Shown: positions 17,377 through 26,317 of the stretch, one piece after another | Numbering within the stretch: the first letter of the stretch is position 1 | Layout of the letters: every line of letters begins with the position of its first letter | From: Actinotalea alkalitolerans | GTDB taxonomy: Bacteria; Actinomycetota; Actinomycetes; Actinomycetales; Cellulomonadaceae | Reading direction: 5' to 3' | Assembly: GCF_023369855.1 (NCBI RefSeq) | Contig: NZ_JAMBPP010000017.1 | Location: forward strand, 1 to 64,000 | Length of the DNA stretch: 64,000 bases | Program-made: the position numbers and the translations under genes | Notes under the pieces: model-generated | Database searches by the model: none | What the model was told of the DNA's origin: nothing | What the model saw: the letters and a program-made list of their open reading frames with translations, nothing else

Positions 17377-18482
17377 CAGCTCTCCTCCAGCGTCGACGGA
17401 CCCGGCCCGGGCGGCTCGTGGGTCTCGCGGTGGTCGGTGCGCGGGGTAGCGACGACCAGGACGTCGGGGCCGAGCCGCTCGACCCTCGCGACCTCCAGGT
17501 GCAACGCCGCGACGATCGAGGTGATGCCCAGATCGCCCACAGCGGACGGGCCAGCGCCGAGCAGCAGGGGTGCGACATAGGCGTGGACCTCGTCCACGAC
17601 CCCTGCCCGCAGGACGGCGGCCGCCAGGGTCGGTCCCCCTTCGACCAGGACGTGCCGTACCTCGCGCGCGGCCAGGAGCGCGAGGACCTCACCGACGTCG
17701 TGCGTGGCGAGCTGCACGAGCTCTCCCCCCGCGCCGTGCACCCGGGCCCCCACGGGCAGCTCGCGTCGTCCCACGACCACGCGCAGCGGCTGATGGGCCG
17801 CGAGGTCCCCCGACGTCGTCCGTGCGGTCAGCTCCGGGTCGTCGATCAGTGCGGTGCCGGTGCCCACCGCGAGGGCGTCGACCGTGGCACGGACCGCGTG
17901 GGCGTGCCGCCGTGCGGGCTCCGAGGTGATCCACCGGCTGCTGCCGTCGGAGGCGGCGACGCGCCCGTCCAGGGTCGTCGCGAGCTTGAGGGTGACGAAA
18001 GGACGCCCCTGCCGGACCGCACGGAGCCAGACCCGCAGCAGCTGCTCCCCCTGGTCGCTCCGCACGCCCGTCACCACGTCCACGCCGGCGTCGAGGAGCA
18101 CCCTCTCGCCACCCGCGGCGACCGGGTCAGGGTCCTTGACGGCCACCACGACCCGGGTCACCCCGGCGTCGAGGAGGACCCTGGTGCACGGTCCGGTCCG
18201 CCCGGTGTGCGCGCAGGGCTCGAGGGTGACCACCGCGGTCGCCCCGTTCAGGTCCGTCCCGCGCGCCAGGGCCTCGCTCACCGCAGCTGCCTCGGCGTGC
18301 GGTGATCCCGCACCGCGATGCCATCCCTCGGCCAGGGTGGTGCCGTCGGGGGCGAGCAGGACGCATCCCACCCGAGGGTTCGGTCCGTGCACAGGGCCCC
18401 GTGCGGCCAGCTCGAGGGCGCGGTCCATCGCGGCGACCTCGGCAGCGGTCGCTGCGGTCGTCGGACGGGGCTCCGTGCTCAT
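17376..18482 (-). CDS. ribD: Bifunctional pyrimidine deaminase/reductase RibD
   Basis: RibD carries out the deamination and side-chain reduction steps of riboflavin synthesis. The N-terminal deaminase (about 15-140) has the zinc site HAE (62-64) and PCAHTGRTGPC, with C90 and C99. The C-terminal reductase (about 150-350) includes VTLKLATTLDGRVA and VLVEGGPTLA. I chose the ATG at 18482 (368 residues) because GGAGG lies 5 nt upstream; an upstream GTG at 18488 would overlap that site. It is the first gene of the rib operon and lies behind an FMN riboswitch. A hairpin covering its Shine-Dalgarno is described separately. Confidence 0.95.
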   Translation of the reverse strand: MSTEPRPTTAATAAEVAAMDRALELAARGPVHGPNPRVGCVLLAPDGTTLAEGWHRGAGSPHAEAAAVSEALARGTDLNGATAVVTLEPCAHTGRTGPCTRVLLDAGVTRVVVAVKDPDPVAAGGERVLLDAGVDVVTGVRSDQGEQLLRVWLRAVRQGRPFVTLKLATTLDGRVAASDGSSRWITSEPARRHAHAVRATVDALAVGTGTALIDDPELTARTTSGDLAAHQPLRVVVGRRELPVGARVHGAGGELVQLATHDVGEVLALLAAREVRHVLVEGGPTLAAAVLRAGVVDEVHAYVAPLLLGAGPSAVGDLGITSIVAALHLEVARVERLGPDVLVVATPRTDHRETHEPPGPGPSTLEES

Positions 18483-18516
18483 CGTCACCTCCGGGCGTCA
18501 ACGCTCCGGGGTGACG
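18483..18516 (-). promoter_or_regulatory. Hairpin masking the ribD ribosome binding site
   Basis: Plus-strand CGTCACC (18483-18489) pairs perfectly with GGTGACG (18510-18516), and CCGG (18491-18494) pairs with CCGG (18506-18509), with one bulged base and an 11-nt loop. The ribD Shine-Dalgarno (complement at 18488-18492) lies inside this stem, directly before the ATG. It is a likely translational expression platform for the upstream FMN aptamer. A nine-codon ATG-TGA frame (18527 down to 18498) runs through the same hairpin. Confidence 0.6.
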
Positions 18517-18603
18517 GCCAGGCGCATGATGCCGCCGTGCCACGACGTCGCCGGACCAGGACGAGGCCGGAAGTCCCCGGATCCGTCCCGTACGGCGGAC
18601 GCC

Positions 18604-18746
18604 ACGCGCTTCCTCCCATCCGGACTTTCACCGTCGGTCCTGGAGTTCCACCAGGTCAACCGGTCAGGTGCCGCCGTGAGGCTGCACCGCGACCGGGTCG
18701 CGGACTGTCACCGCCGGCTCGGAATTGCACCGACCCCGGAGCACGT
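18604..18746 (-). promoter_or_regulatory. FMN riboswitch (RFN element)
   Basis: Read on the minus strand this leader has the conserved FMN aptamer blocks in order: GGTCGGTGCAATTCC, CCGGCGGTGACAGTCC, GGTGGAACTCCAGGACC, then ACGGTGAAAGTCCGGATGG. The closing P1 helix is ACGTGCT (18746-18740) with AGCGCGT (18610-18604), 7 pairs with one G-U. It lies 122 nt upstream of ribD and should repress the rib operon when FMN is plentiful. There is no clear U-tract terminator between aptamer and gene, which favours translational control. Confidence 0.95.
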
Positions 18747-18802
18747 GTGTGTTCTGGCGTCAGTTTGCCACACGCGGACCAGGACCCGTGGTCGATGTCC
18801 GC

Positions 18803-19468
18803 TCAGTGGCGGTGAGCCCCTGCCGCGAGCGACCGGAGGTCCTGGATCGCGGCGGCGGCGTCGTCGGCCCCGTACACCGCAGACCCGGCGACGAAGACGT
18901 TCGCCCCCGCCTCGGCCGCGCGCTCGATCGTCGCGCCCGAGATCCCGCCGTCGACCTGGACCCAGACGTCAAGCCCTGCCGCGCTCACGGCGTCGCGGGC
19001 CCGACGGATCTTGGGCAGCGTCCCGTCGATGAACGACTGGCCACCGAAGCCCGGCTCGACGGTCATCACGAGCAGCATGTCGATCTCGTCCAGCAGGTCC
19101 AGGAAGGGCTCGACCGGTGTCGCCGGCCGCAGTGCCAGGCCGGCTCGTGCTCCCAGGCGCCGCAGCTCGCGCGCGAGCCGCACCGGCGCCTGAACCGCCT
19201 CGGCGTGGAACGTCACCGAGGCCGCACCAGCCTCGGCGAAGCCCGGCGCCCACCTGTCGGGGTCCTCGATCATCAGGTGGCAGTCGATCGGGACCGGCGA
19301 GACCTGCACCAGCCGCTCGACCACGGGCAGACCGAGGGTCAGGTTGGGCACGAAGTGGTTGTCCATCACGTCCACGTGCGCGTAGTCGGCCGTGGTGATG
19401 CGACCGAGCTCGCGCTCGAGGTTCGTGAAGTCCGAGGCGAGGATGCTCGGGGAGATGACGACGTCCAT
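18803..19468 (-). CDS. rpe: Ribulose-phosphate 3-epimerase
   Basis: Rpe interconverts ribulose 5-phosphate and xylulose 5-phosphate in the pentose phosphate pathway. The 221-residue TIM barrel shows [10 protein letters not shown] at the start, the metal-binding [31 protein letters not shown] and VDGGIS. The length is normal. It lies 4 bp after rsmB and upstream of the rib riboswitch. Ribulose 5-phosphate is also the RibB substrate, which gives the neighbourhood a metabolic link. Confidence 0.95.
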   Translation of the reverse strand: MDVVISPSILASDFTNLERELGRITTADYAHVDVMDNHFVPNLTLGLPVVERLVQVSPVPIDCHLMIEDPDRWAPGFAEAGAASVTFHAEAVQAPVRLARELRRLGARAGLALRPATPVEPFLDLLDEIDMLLVMTVEPGFGGQSFIDGTLPKIRRARDAVSAAGLDVWVQVDGGISGATIERAAEAGANVFVAGSAVYGADDAAAAIQDLRSLAAGAHRH

Positions 19469-19472
19469 GGCC

Positions 19473-21101
19473 TCAGCCTTCCGTTCGGGGGTCGGTGCCG
19501 CCCGGCGCCCGCGTCGGCGGTACGGGACCGGGGGTCTTGCGCAGCATGGTCAGGTGCATCGCGTCCGTCCCGTGGACGTGCGGCCAGAGCTGGGCGTGGG
19601 GTCCGGGTCCGAGCGGAAGGTCCTCACCGCCGACCAGCCGCAGCGCGTCGCGTGCGTCGAGCAGCTCGACATCGGCCCGCCGCTTGAGCACGTCGCGGAC
19701 CACGAGCTGGGTCTCGGCGACGTGGGGCGAGCACGTCGCGTAGGCCACGATCCCGCCAGGTCGCACGGCGTCCAGGGCCGCACCGAGGAGCTCGCGCTGC
19801 AGCTGGGTCAGCGGGCCGACGTCCGCGGCCGTGCGCCGCCACCTCGACTCAGGTCGACGGCGCAACGCTCCCAGCCCGGTGCACGGCGCGTCGACGAGCA
19901 CCCTGTCGTAGACGTCGGGATCGGTGAGTCCGACCTCCCGACCGTCTGCGCAGCGGACCTCGACCACCCCGTCGGGCAGGGCTGCGACCGTGCGCTCGAC
20001 CAGACGCACGCGGTGCGGCTGGAGCTCGTTCGCCACGACGGTGGCTCCTTGCTGGGCGGCCAGGGCACCGAGCAGCGCGGCCTTCCCCCCCGGCCCCGCG
20101 CAGAGGTCGAGCCAGCGCTCGGGAGCCCCGCCGGGAGCGGACTCGAGCTCGACGGCCGCGAGGGCGAGGGCGACCAGCTGGCTTCCCTCGTCCTGCACGC
20201 CCACGCTGCCCTCGCGCACCCCGGGGACCGACGCGGGGTCGCCGCCGTCCAGGATCACCGCGGTGCGCGCCCAGCGCCCGGGCAGGGCGTCCGTCAGCGT
20301 CGAGAGGAGCGTCCTGCTGTCCGCGAGTCCAGGGCGCGCCACGAGCGAGACGGCCGGTGAGGCGTTGTCCGCCTCGAGCAGGGCATCGAGCTCCTCGGCC
20401 GGGCGCCCGTCCGCCAGGAGCGCCTGCCGCAGCGCCCGGACGACCCACACGGGGTGGCTGTGGACCACGGCGGCACGCTCGGTGGCGTCCTCGCCGGCGG
20501 CCTCGGCGATCCGGTCGATCCACTCCTCGGTCGAGGTCGACGAGACCTTGCGGAGCACGGCGTTGACGAACTGCGACGCCCCGGTCCCGGTGGTGCTGCG
20601 CGCCAGTGCCACCGACTCCGAGACCGCCGCGTGCGCCGGGACGCGCATCGCCAGGAGCTGGTGCACGCCGAGCCGGAGCACGTCGAGGACCGGAGGATCG
20701 ATCCGGTCGGTGGTGCGGCTCGCGGCGAGGGCGATGACGGCGTCGTAGCGGCCCTGCCAGCGCAGGGTCCCGTAGGTCAGCTCGGTGGCGAACCCCGCGT
20801 CGCGCCCGGCGATCCCACGGCTGCGCAGCAGGGGAGGAAGCACGAGGTTGGCGTACGCGTCCGACTCGGCGACCTCGCGCAGGACGTCGAAAGCCACCCG
20901 GCGGGCGGCGTCGCCGGTGCGAGGGCGCGCGGCGGGGCGGGTGGCCGATCGCTCGACCGGCCTGCCCTCGGCACGGGCCGGACCGCGCTGGCGACCAGCG
21001 GCGTCCCTCCCCGGAGCGCTCCGACCCCCACGGCGCTGGCCGGGACCGGGCGGGCCCTCGCGTCCGGTGCTCTCGCGCCGCTCGTGCCGGTCCTCGCTCA
21101 T
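19473..21101 (-). CDS. rsmB: 16S rRNA m5C967 methyltransferase RsmB (Fmu)
   Basis: This 542-residue protein methylates a cytosine of 16S rRNA. An Arg/Gly-rich disordered N-terminus (about 1-60) precedes a NusB-like RNA-binding domain (about 62-190) and the SAM-dependent methyltransferase domain. SAM-binding DLCAGPGGK is at 332-340, the release cysteine C407 in DAPCTGLG, and the catalytic cysteine C457 in YATCSPH. Both cysteines needed for the RsmB mechanism are present. The ATG overlaps the fmt stop (ATGA), a pairing found widely in bacteria. Confidence 0.94.
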   Translation of the reverse strand: MSEDRHERRESTGREGPPGPGQRRGGRSAPGRDAAGRQRGPARAEGRPVERSATRPAARPRTGDAARRVAFDVLREVAESDAYANLVLPPLLRSRGIAGRDAGFATELTYGTLRWQGRYDAVIALAASRTTDRIDPPVLDVLRLGVHQLLAMRVPAHAAVSESVALARSTTGTGASQFVNAVLRKVSSTSTEEWIDRIAEAAGEDATERAAVVHSHPVWVVRALRQALLADGRPAEELDALLEADNASPAVSLVARPGLADSRTLLSTLTDALPGRWARTAVILDGGDPASVPGVREGSVGVQDEGSQLVALALAAVELESAPGGAPERWLDLCAGPGGKAALLGALAAQQGATVVANELQPHRVRLVERTVAALPDGVVEVRCADGREVGLTDPDVYDRVLVDAPCTGLGALRRRPESRWRRTAADVGPLTQLQRELLGAALDAVRPGGIVAYATCSPHVAETQLVVRDVLKRRADVELLDARDALRLVGGEDLPLGPGPHAQLWPHVHGTDAMHLTMLRKTPGPVPPTRAPGGTDPRTEG

Positions 21102-22039
21102 GAGACCTCCCCCAGCCGCGCGCCGGCTTCCCAGCGCGCGCCGCGCGCCCAGTCGGCCGCGGGCATCATCCGCCTGCCCGCCGGTGCGACCTCGCCCAGC
21201 GCCACCGGGTCGGTCCCGGTCCCCACGAGCACCTGTGTCCGTGCCACGAGCAGCTCACCGGGGGCCAGCGCCGGGACGTCGTCGTCCAGCAGCCGGACGG
21301 GACCCAGCTTGAGGCGCGCTCCGTCGGGCGCGGTCGTCCATGCCCCCGGGGCCGGCGTGCAGGCACGCACCCGACGGTCGACCGCCAGGGCGGGATGCCC
21401 CCACCGGACCTGCCCGTCCTGCGTGGTCAGCCGGGGTGCGTGGCTCGCGCCGTCCGAGGGCTGAGGAACGGCCACGAGCGAGGAGTCGGCGAGCCCGTCG
21501 AGGGTGGCGAGCAGCAGGCCGGCGCCGGCACGGGAGAGCCGGTCGAGCAGGTCGCCCGCGGTGTCGCGACGCCGTACCGTCTCGGTCAGCGTCCCGAAGA
21601 CCGGGCCGGTGTCCAGCCCCTCCTCGATCCGGAACGTGGTGGCTCCCGTGACCTCGTCGCCCGCGAGGACGGCGTGCTGGACCGGTGCCGCTCCGCGCCA
21701 GGCGGGCAGCAGCGAGAAGTGCAGGTTGACCCAGCCGTGGACGGGCAGGTCGAGCAGGGTGGGCGGGAGCATCGCCCCGTAGGCGACCACAGGTGCGCAG
21801 TCGATCTCGAGCGCCGCGATGCGTGCGGCCAGCTCGGGGTCACGGGCGCTGGCCGGGCTCAGCACCTCGATGCCGGCCGCCAGGGCACGCTCCTTGACGG
21901 GGCTCGCCGTGAGCCTCCTCCCCCGGCCGGCGGGTGCGTCTGGGCGGGTGAGGACCGCGACGACCTCGTGGGGCGAGTCGATCAAGGCGTCCAGGGCCGG
22001 CAGGGCGACCTCGGGGGTCCCGGCGAAGAGCAAGCGCAT
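21098..22039 (-). CDS. fmt: Methionyl-tRNA formyltransferase
   Basis: Fmt formylates initiator Met-tRNA using 10-formyl-THF. The 313-residue protein has the N-terminal formyltransferase domain with catalytic N105, H107 ([15 protein letters not shown]) and D143 (GLDTGPV), and a C-terminal tRNA-binding barrel (about 205-310). The ATG lacks a Shine-Dalgarno but follows TAGGAT by 6 nt, fitting a leaderless mRNA. It leads the fmt-rsmB-rpe run and diverges from the plus-strand regulator gene. Confidence 0.95.
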   Translation of the reverse strand: MRLLFAGTPEVALPALDALIDSPHEVVAVLTRPDAPAGRGRRLTASPVKERALAAGIEVLSPASARDPELAARIAALEIDCAPVVAYGAMLPPTLLDLPVHGWVNLHFSLLPAWRGAAPVQHAVLAGDEVTGATTFRIEEGLDTGPVFGTLTETVRRRDTAGDLLDRLSRAGAGLLLATLDGLADSSLVAVPQPSDGASHAPRLTTQDGQVRWGHPALAVDRRVRACTPAPGAWTTAPDGARLKLGPVRLLDDDVPALAPGELLVARTQVLVGTGTDPVALGEVAPAGRRMMPAADWARGARWEAGARLGEVS

Positions 22040-22045
22040 CCTGTG

Positions 22046-22051
22046 ATCCTA
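22046..22051 (-). promoter_or_regulatory. Probable -10 box of leaderless fmt mRNA
   Basis: TAGGAT on the minus strand lies 6 nt before the fmt ATG, with no Shine-Dalgarno between them. Confidence 0.55.
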
Positions 22052-22080
22052 GGTGCGGCCGGATCGTCGTCGGCCGCACC

Positions 22081-22119
22081 TTGCTCACCGGGCCGACACC
22101 TGTCATATTTCTCTGACAG
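22081..22119 (+). promoter_or_regulatory. Promoter with palindromic operator before the regulator gene
   Basis: TTGCTC (22081-22086) and CATATT (22104-22109) are 17 bp apart and resemble -35 and -10 boxes; a TG two bases before CATATT extends the -10. The perfect inverted repeat CTGTCA-N8-TGACAG (22100-22119) overlaps the -10 box and ends exactly at the regulator's ATG. This layout is what one expects for an autorepressor site. The A/T content here is far above that of the surroundings. Confidence 0.65.
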
Positions 22120-22467
22120 ATGCAAGATCGTGCAGGACGGCAGCCGACGGGAGCGCACGTGGACGTGGACGCGTTGAGCGCACGGCTGACCGCCGTGGCC
22201 AGCCCTCCGCGGCTGCGGATCCTCGCCGTGCTCGGTGACGGACCGTTGCACGTCAGCGAGATCGCCCGCCGGGTGGGCATGTCCCGACCGTTGCTCTACA
22301 TGCACCTGACCAAGCTCGAGGAGAACGGCTACGTGAGCGGGCACCTCGAGCTCTCCCCCGACGGCCGTGCGCTCAAGGTCTTCGAGATCCAGGAGTTCTC
22401 GATCACTGTCGATCTCGCCGCGATCCGGGCGGCCGTCGACGAGCCCGGTCCCGAGCCCGAGACCTGA
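22120..22467 (+). CDS. Winged-helix transcriptional regulator, ArsR-like
   Basis: This 115-residue protein carries a winged-helix DNA-binding domain (about 20-85): PPRLRILAVLGDGPLHVSEIARRV is the first helices, and SRPLLYMHLTKLEENGYV the recognition helix. No metal-binding ArsR box (CxC type) is visible, so the inducer is unknown. The ATG has no Shine-Dalgarno and lies directly after a perfect palindrome overlapping its -10, suggesting a leaderless, self-regulated gene. A GTG at codon 14 is an alternative start. It is followed after 63 bp by a small membrane-protein gene, presumably its target. The pair lies on the plus strand inside an otherwise minus-strand conserved block. Confidence 0.82.
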   Translation: MQDRAGRQPTGAHVDVDALSARLTAVASPPRLRILAVLGDGPLHVSEIARRVGMSRPLLYMHLTKLEENGYVSGHLELSPDGRALKVFEIQEFSITVDLAAIRAAVDEPGPEPET

Positions 22468-22530
22468 GAGACCGACGACGCACGACGTCTGACCACCCGT
22501 CCAGTCCCACCACCCGTACGAGGAGCGCCC

Positions 22531-22773
22531 ATGGCCGAGATCAACGTCATCCCCTGGTTCGCCTGGATCCCGATCGTCGCCATCATCGGCTACTTCCTGC
22601 ACTCGATCGTCGAGACCGTCGTCAGGTCCCGCCAGAAGGTCGCCGAGGCGGCCCTGGCCGACCAGCAGCAGACCGCCGAGCTGGCCGAGACGAACGCACG
22701 CCTGCTCGCGCGGCTCGACGGCATCGACGGCCGGCTGCAGACCATCGAGAAGACGCTGACCGACATCCCCTGA
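22531..22773 (+). CDS. Small membrane protein with coiled coil, PspB-like layout
   Basis: I cannot place this 80-residue protein in a named family. It has one N-terminal membrane helix (about 8-26, WFAWIPIVAIIGYFLHSIV) and a long charged helix (32-78) with heptad-like spacing (LAETNARLLARLDGIDGRLQTIEKTL). That layout and size resemble PspB, the small membrane partner of phage-shock regulators, but sequence alone does not prove kinship. GAGGAG lies a suitable distance before the ATG. It is downstream of the winged-helix gene and converges with priA. A membrane-stress role is inference. Confidence 0.7.
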   Translation: MAEINVIPWFAWIPIVAIIGYFLHSIVETVVRSRQKVAEAALADQQQTAELAETNARLLARLDGIDGRLQTIEKTLTDIP

Positions 22774-22789
22774 CCCCGCCGTCGGCTGC

Positions 22790-24958
22790 TCAGATCACCT
22801 CGGCGGGCTCGACCTCCACGCGAACCGCACCCGGCTCTCGCCGAGCACTGCGCGTGACGACCGCCGCCGCGACCTGTGCCGTGACGCCGGGGGCGTCGGA
22901 CCAGGCCGAGCGGACCAGGGCCCGGACAGGGCGGTCGTCCTCGAACGGCACGAGCGCCTGCTCCTCGGCCACGACCGGACCCTGGTCGTGCGGGTGCTGG
23001 TCGACGGCGTGCGGACCCAGGACGCTCGAGCCCGACGGCAGGTGCAACCGCGACAGCAGCGCCGAGACCGCCTCGCGGGCACCCTCGAGGACCACCATGT
23101 GCACGGCGGGCGGCAGGCTCAGCTCCGACCGCTCGGCGAGCTCACGTGCCGACAGGCCTGCCGGGTCCCATCGGACCAACGCCTGCGTCGGTGCCGGAGC
23201 CGCGTCACCCACCAGCAGCACCACTCCCCCGTCGGCGGCAGCCCGGACCAGGACCGCCGCCCCCAGCCAGGTCCGCAGCGCCTGCTCCGCCACGTCCAAC
23301 GAGGCTCGTGCGGTCACCACGGCGGCGTCGAGGAGCACCGCCGCGGCATACCCACCCTGGGCCACCGGCTCGGCGCCCGGCGTGGCCACCACGAGGGCCG
23401 GACGCTCACCGACCGCAGCGATGACTCCTGCCACGGCCGAGGCCCCCGAGACGTGCACCGGGACCCCGGGGAACGCACGACCGAGCTCCTCGGCGGTCCG
23501 GTCGGACCCCACCCGCACCGACCGCAGCCCGGTGGACCCGCACTCGCCGCATCGCCAGGCGCCGGCGAGCCGGCCGCACCACCGGCACTGGGGCGTGGCG
23601 TCGTGCCCGGGCAGCGACAGCGGGCCGTGGCAGTCGGCGCACCGCGCCAGCGTGCGGCAACGGACGCACGCGACGCTCGGGACGTAGCCGGCCCGCGGAA
23701 CCTGGACCAGGACCGGGCCGCGCAGCAGCCCGTCGCGGATCGCCCGCCATGCGGCGCTGGGCAGCCTCGCGGCGGCACCTGCGCCCTCGGACGCCAGCTC
23801 GGCAGAGGTCAGCGCCCGCACCCGGGGCGTGCGTCCCCGCACCACCTCACGAGGTGCGACCAGCTCACGGGCCCATCCCGCGGTGACCCAACGCTGGGAC
23901 GCGGTGGACCGGGCGAAACCGCCGACGAGCAGGGCGGCACCCTCGCTCTGCGCCCGCAGGGCGAGCACCTCGCGCACGTGCGGGTAGGGGGCGCGCGGTT
24001 CGGCGTGCAGGGGGTCGGCATCGTCCCAGCAGACCACCAGCCCCAGCCGTTGCACCGGGGCGAACGCGGCCGCCCGGGTACCGATCACCACGTCGGCGGC
24101 GCCGCGAGCAGCCGCGAGGAACGCCCGGTAGCGGGCCGCGGGACCGTCGTCCGCCACGAGACGTACCCATCCACGGGCGCCCCCGGGGACCCAGGCCGGC
24201 AGGCCGGCCCGCAGGAGCGCCTGCTCGAGGCGTGAGAGGTCAGCTGCCGAGGGCACGACGACCAGCGCTCCACGGCCACCCGCGCACGCGGCGCGGACGG
24301 CCGAGGCCAGGCAGTCGGCCCACGTGGCACCCTCGGGACCGGGCAGCGCCGACCAGACCGCGCGAGGGCTCTGCCCCTCGGTGACCCGGCGCAGGAAGGC
24401 GTGCCCGCCCGCGTAGGTCCCCCACGACTCTCCGGCGTCCGTGATGACGTCCTCGGCAGCGGTGGCGGGCGTGGCCGCAGCACCCGGCTCCGCACGGGTC
24501 CACGTCTCCTGCTCGGTCCGCGCGTGCCGTGGGGGGATCGCGAGCCGCAGCACGTCGGCCAGGGTCCCGGCGTACCGGCGGGCGACCGCCTCGACGAGAC
24601 CCCGGACCTCCGGGGTGAGCACGACCTCCGTGGAGACCACACGTCGCACCTGCGCGAGCTCACCGGTGTGCTCAGCGGTCTCGGTCCGCTCCAGCACGTA
24701 CCCGTCGACGTCCTGGGCCCCGAACCGGACCTTCACCCGCACCCCGGGCCGGAGGCTGTCGTCGAGCGCCGCTGGGACCGCGTACTCGAAGGGCCGGTCC
24801 AGGTGCGGCTGGGGTCGGTCCACGGCCACACGGGCCACGGGACGGACCGCGGCGACCTCCCCGGTGACCGCCGTCCGACGCCGGCGGGCGGGACGGGGCG
24901 CAGGCAGGCCGCTCAGCGTCAGCTGCTCACCGTCCCGCTCGGCACTCACCACGACCAC
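22790..24958 (-). CDS. priA: Probable primosomal protein N' (PriA), degenerate helicase
   Basis: This 722-residue PriA homologue has the N-terminal DNA-binding region (about 40-125, RPFEYAVPAALDDSLRPGVRVKV) and four zinc-binding Cys pairs (CVRC, CADC, CRWC, CGEC). The helicase core has lost its ATPase motifs: there is no GxGKT Walker A, and the DEAH position reads WDDADPLHAE. This loss is known for actinobacterial PriA, so it probably acts in restart as a DNA-binding scaffold rather than as a helicase. Several GTG codons (24958, 24952, 24949) compete as start. It lies just downstream of metK and converges with the small membrane-protein gene. Confidence 0.88.
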   Translation of the reverse strand: MVVVSAERDGEQLTLSGLPAPRPARRRRTAVTGEVAAVRPVARVAVDRPQPHLDRPFEYAVPAALDDSLRPGVRVKVRFGAQDVDGYVLERTETAEHTGELAQVRRVVSTEVVLTPEVRGLVEAVARRYAGTLADVLRLAIPPRHARTEQETWTRAEPGAAATPATAAEDVITDAGESWGTYAGGHAFLRRVTEGQSPRAVWSALPGPEGATWADCLASAVRAACAGGRGALVVVPSAADLSRLEQALLRAGLPAWVPGGARGWVRLVADDGPAARYRAFLAAARGAADVVIGTRAAAFAPVQRLGLVVCWDDADPLHAEPRAPYPHVREVLALRAQSEGAALLVGGFARSTASQRWVTAGWARELVAPREVVRGRTPRVRALTSAELASEGAGAAARLPSAAWRAIRDGLLRGPVLVQVPRAGYVPSVACVRCRTLARCADCHGPLSLPGHDATPQCRWCGRLAGAWRCGECGSTGLRSVRVGSDRTAEELGRAFPGVPVHVSGASAVAGVIAAVGERPALVVATPGAEPVAQGGYAAAVLLDAAVVTARASLDVAEQALRTWLGAAVLVRAAADGGVVLLVGDAAPAPTQALVRWDPAGLSARELAERSELSLPPAVHMVVLEGAREAVSALLSRLHLPSGSSVLGPHAVDQHPHDQGPVVAEEQALVPFEDDRPVRALVRSAWSDAPGVTAQVAAAVVTRSARREPGAVRVEVEPAEVI

Positions 24959-25053
24959 ATCCCACCACGGACCACCTGCACCCCCCGACGCTCCCCAGGC
25001 CGGTCGTCCTCGCGGCGGCGGTCAGGCGGTCGGCACCGCCGACGGGCCGGCGG

Positions 25054-26259
25054 TCAGGACAGGGCTGAGTGAAGATCCAGGACGCGGTCGGTTCGCTCCC
25101 AGGTGAAGTCGGCGAGCTCTCGCCCGAAGTGGCCGTACGCGGCCGTGCGCGAGTAGATCGGACGCAGCAGGTTGAGATCGCGGACGATCGCCGCCGGACG
25201 CAGGTCGAAGACCTCACGGATCGCGGCGGTCAGCCGGTCCAGCGGAACCGTGTGGGTACCGAAGCACTCGACGTACAGGCCCACCGGGTGCGACGCGCCG
25301 ATCGCGTAGGCGACCTGGACCTCGCACCGGGTGGCCAGGCCGGCGGCGACGACGTTCTTGGCCACCCACCGCATGGCGTAGGACGCCGACCGGTCCACCT
25401 TGGAGGGGTCCTTCCCCGAGAAGGCACCGCCGCCGTGCCGGGCCATGCCGCCGTAGGTGTCCACGATGATCTTGCGACCCGTCAGGCCGGCGTCCCCCTT
25501 CGGTCCGCCCACGACGAACTGACCGGTCGGGTTGATGAGCAGACGATGACCGATGGTGTCGATCCCGAGATCCTCCAGGACCGGCAGGACGACGTGCTCG
25601 GCGACCTCCGGGGCCAGCCTTCCCTCGAGCGAGATGCCGGGCATGTGCTGGGTCGAGAGGACCACCGTGTCCACCCGCACCGGGGTGTCACCGTCGTAGC
25701 CGATGGTCACCTGGGTCTTGCCGTCGGGACGCAGGTAGTCGAGCGTGCCCTCCTTGCGGACCGTCGCCAGTCGCTCGGCGAGTCGGTGCGCGGCCCAGAT
25801 CGGCAACGGCATGAGCGAGGGGGTCTCGTCACAGGCGTACCCGAACATCAGGCCCTGGTCGCCCGCGCCCTGCAGGTCGAGCGGATCGACCTCCTGGTCG
25901 CCGTGGCTGCGGACCTCCCACGCGGTGTTCACGCCGGCCGCGATGTCCGGGGACTGCTGACCGATCGAGACCGACACCCCGCACGAGTCGGCGTCGAAGC
26001 CGATGTCGGACGAGGTGTAGCCGATACGGCGCACGACGTCGCGGATGACCTGCGGGATCTCGACGTAGGCCTCGGTCGAGACCTCACCCGACACGTGCAC
26101 CAGCCCTGTGGTGACCATCGTCTCGACCGCGACACGGGCCTGCCGGTCCTGGGTGAGCAGGGCATCGAGGATGGCGTCCGAGACCTGGTCGCAGACCTTG
26201 TCCGGGTGCCCTTCGGTCACCGACTCCGAGGTGAACAGGCGCAGCTCAGCAGAGGTCAT
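25054..26259 (-). CDS. metK: S-adenosylmethionine synthetase
   Basis: MetK makes S-adenosylmethionine from methionine and ATP. The 401-residue protein has the family signatures [35 protein letters not shown] and [16 protein letters not shown]. The ATG at 26259 is preferred over a GTG at 26268 because TAGGGT lies 7 nt upstream of the ATG, which fits a leaderless mRNA, and no good Shine-Dalgarno serves the GTG. With so short a leader there is no room for a SAM riboswitch. It lies between coaBC and priA, as in other Actinobacteria. Confidence 0.96.
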   Translation of the reverse strand: MTSAELRLFTSESVTEGHPDKVCDQVSDAILDALLTQDRQARVAVETMVTTGLVHVSGEVSTEAYVEIPQVIRDVVRRIGYTSSDIGFDADSCGVSVSIGQQSPDIAAGVNTAWEVRSHGDQEVDPLDLQGAGDQGLMFGYACDETPSLMPLPIWAAHRLAERLATVRKEGTLDYLRPDGKTQVTIGYDGDTPVRVDTVVLSTQHMPGISLEGRLAPEVAEHVVLPVLEDLGIDTIGHRLLINPTGQFVVGGPKGDAGLTGRKIIVDTYGGMARHGGGAFSGKDPSKVDRSASYAMRWVAKNVVAAGLATRCEVQVAYAIGASHPVGLYVECFGTHTVPLDRLTAAIREVFDLRPAAIVRDLNLLRPIYSRTAAYGHFGRELADFTWERTDRVLDLHSALS

Positions 26260-26266
26260 GCCCGAC

Positions 26267-26272
26267 ACCCTA
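26267..26272 (-). promoter_or_regulatory. Probable -10 box of leaderless metK mRNA
   Basis: TAGGGT on the minus strand lies 7 nt before the metK ATG, in the 58-bp gap after coaBC. Confidence 0.5.
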
Positions 26273-26317
26273 CCTACGGTTCAGAACCCGTCCCGGCGCG
26301 TCCACGCGCGGGACCGG

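Noticed and set aside
26260-26317. SAM riboswitch upstream of metK
   Set aside because: The gap to coaBC is only 58 bp and the probable -10 box lies 7 nt before the start codon, so there is no room for an aptamer.
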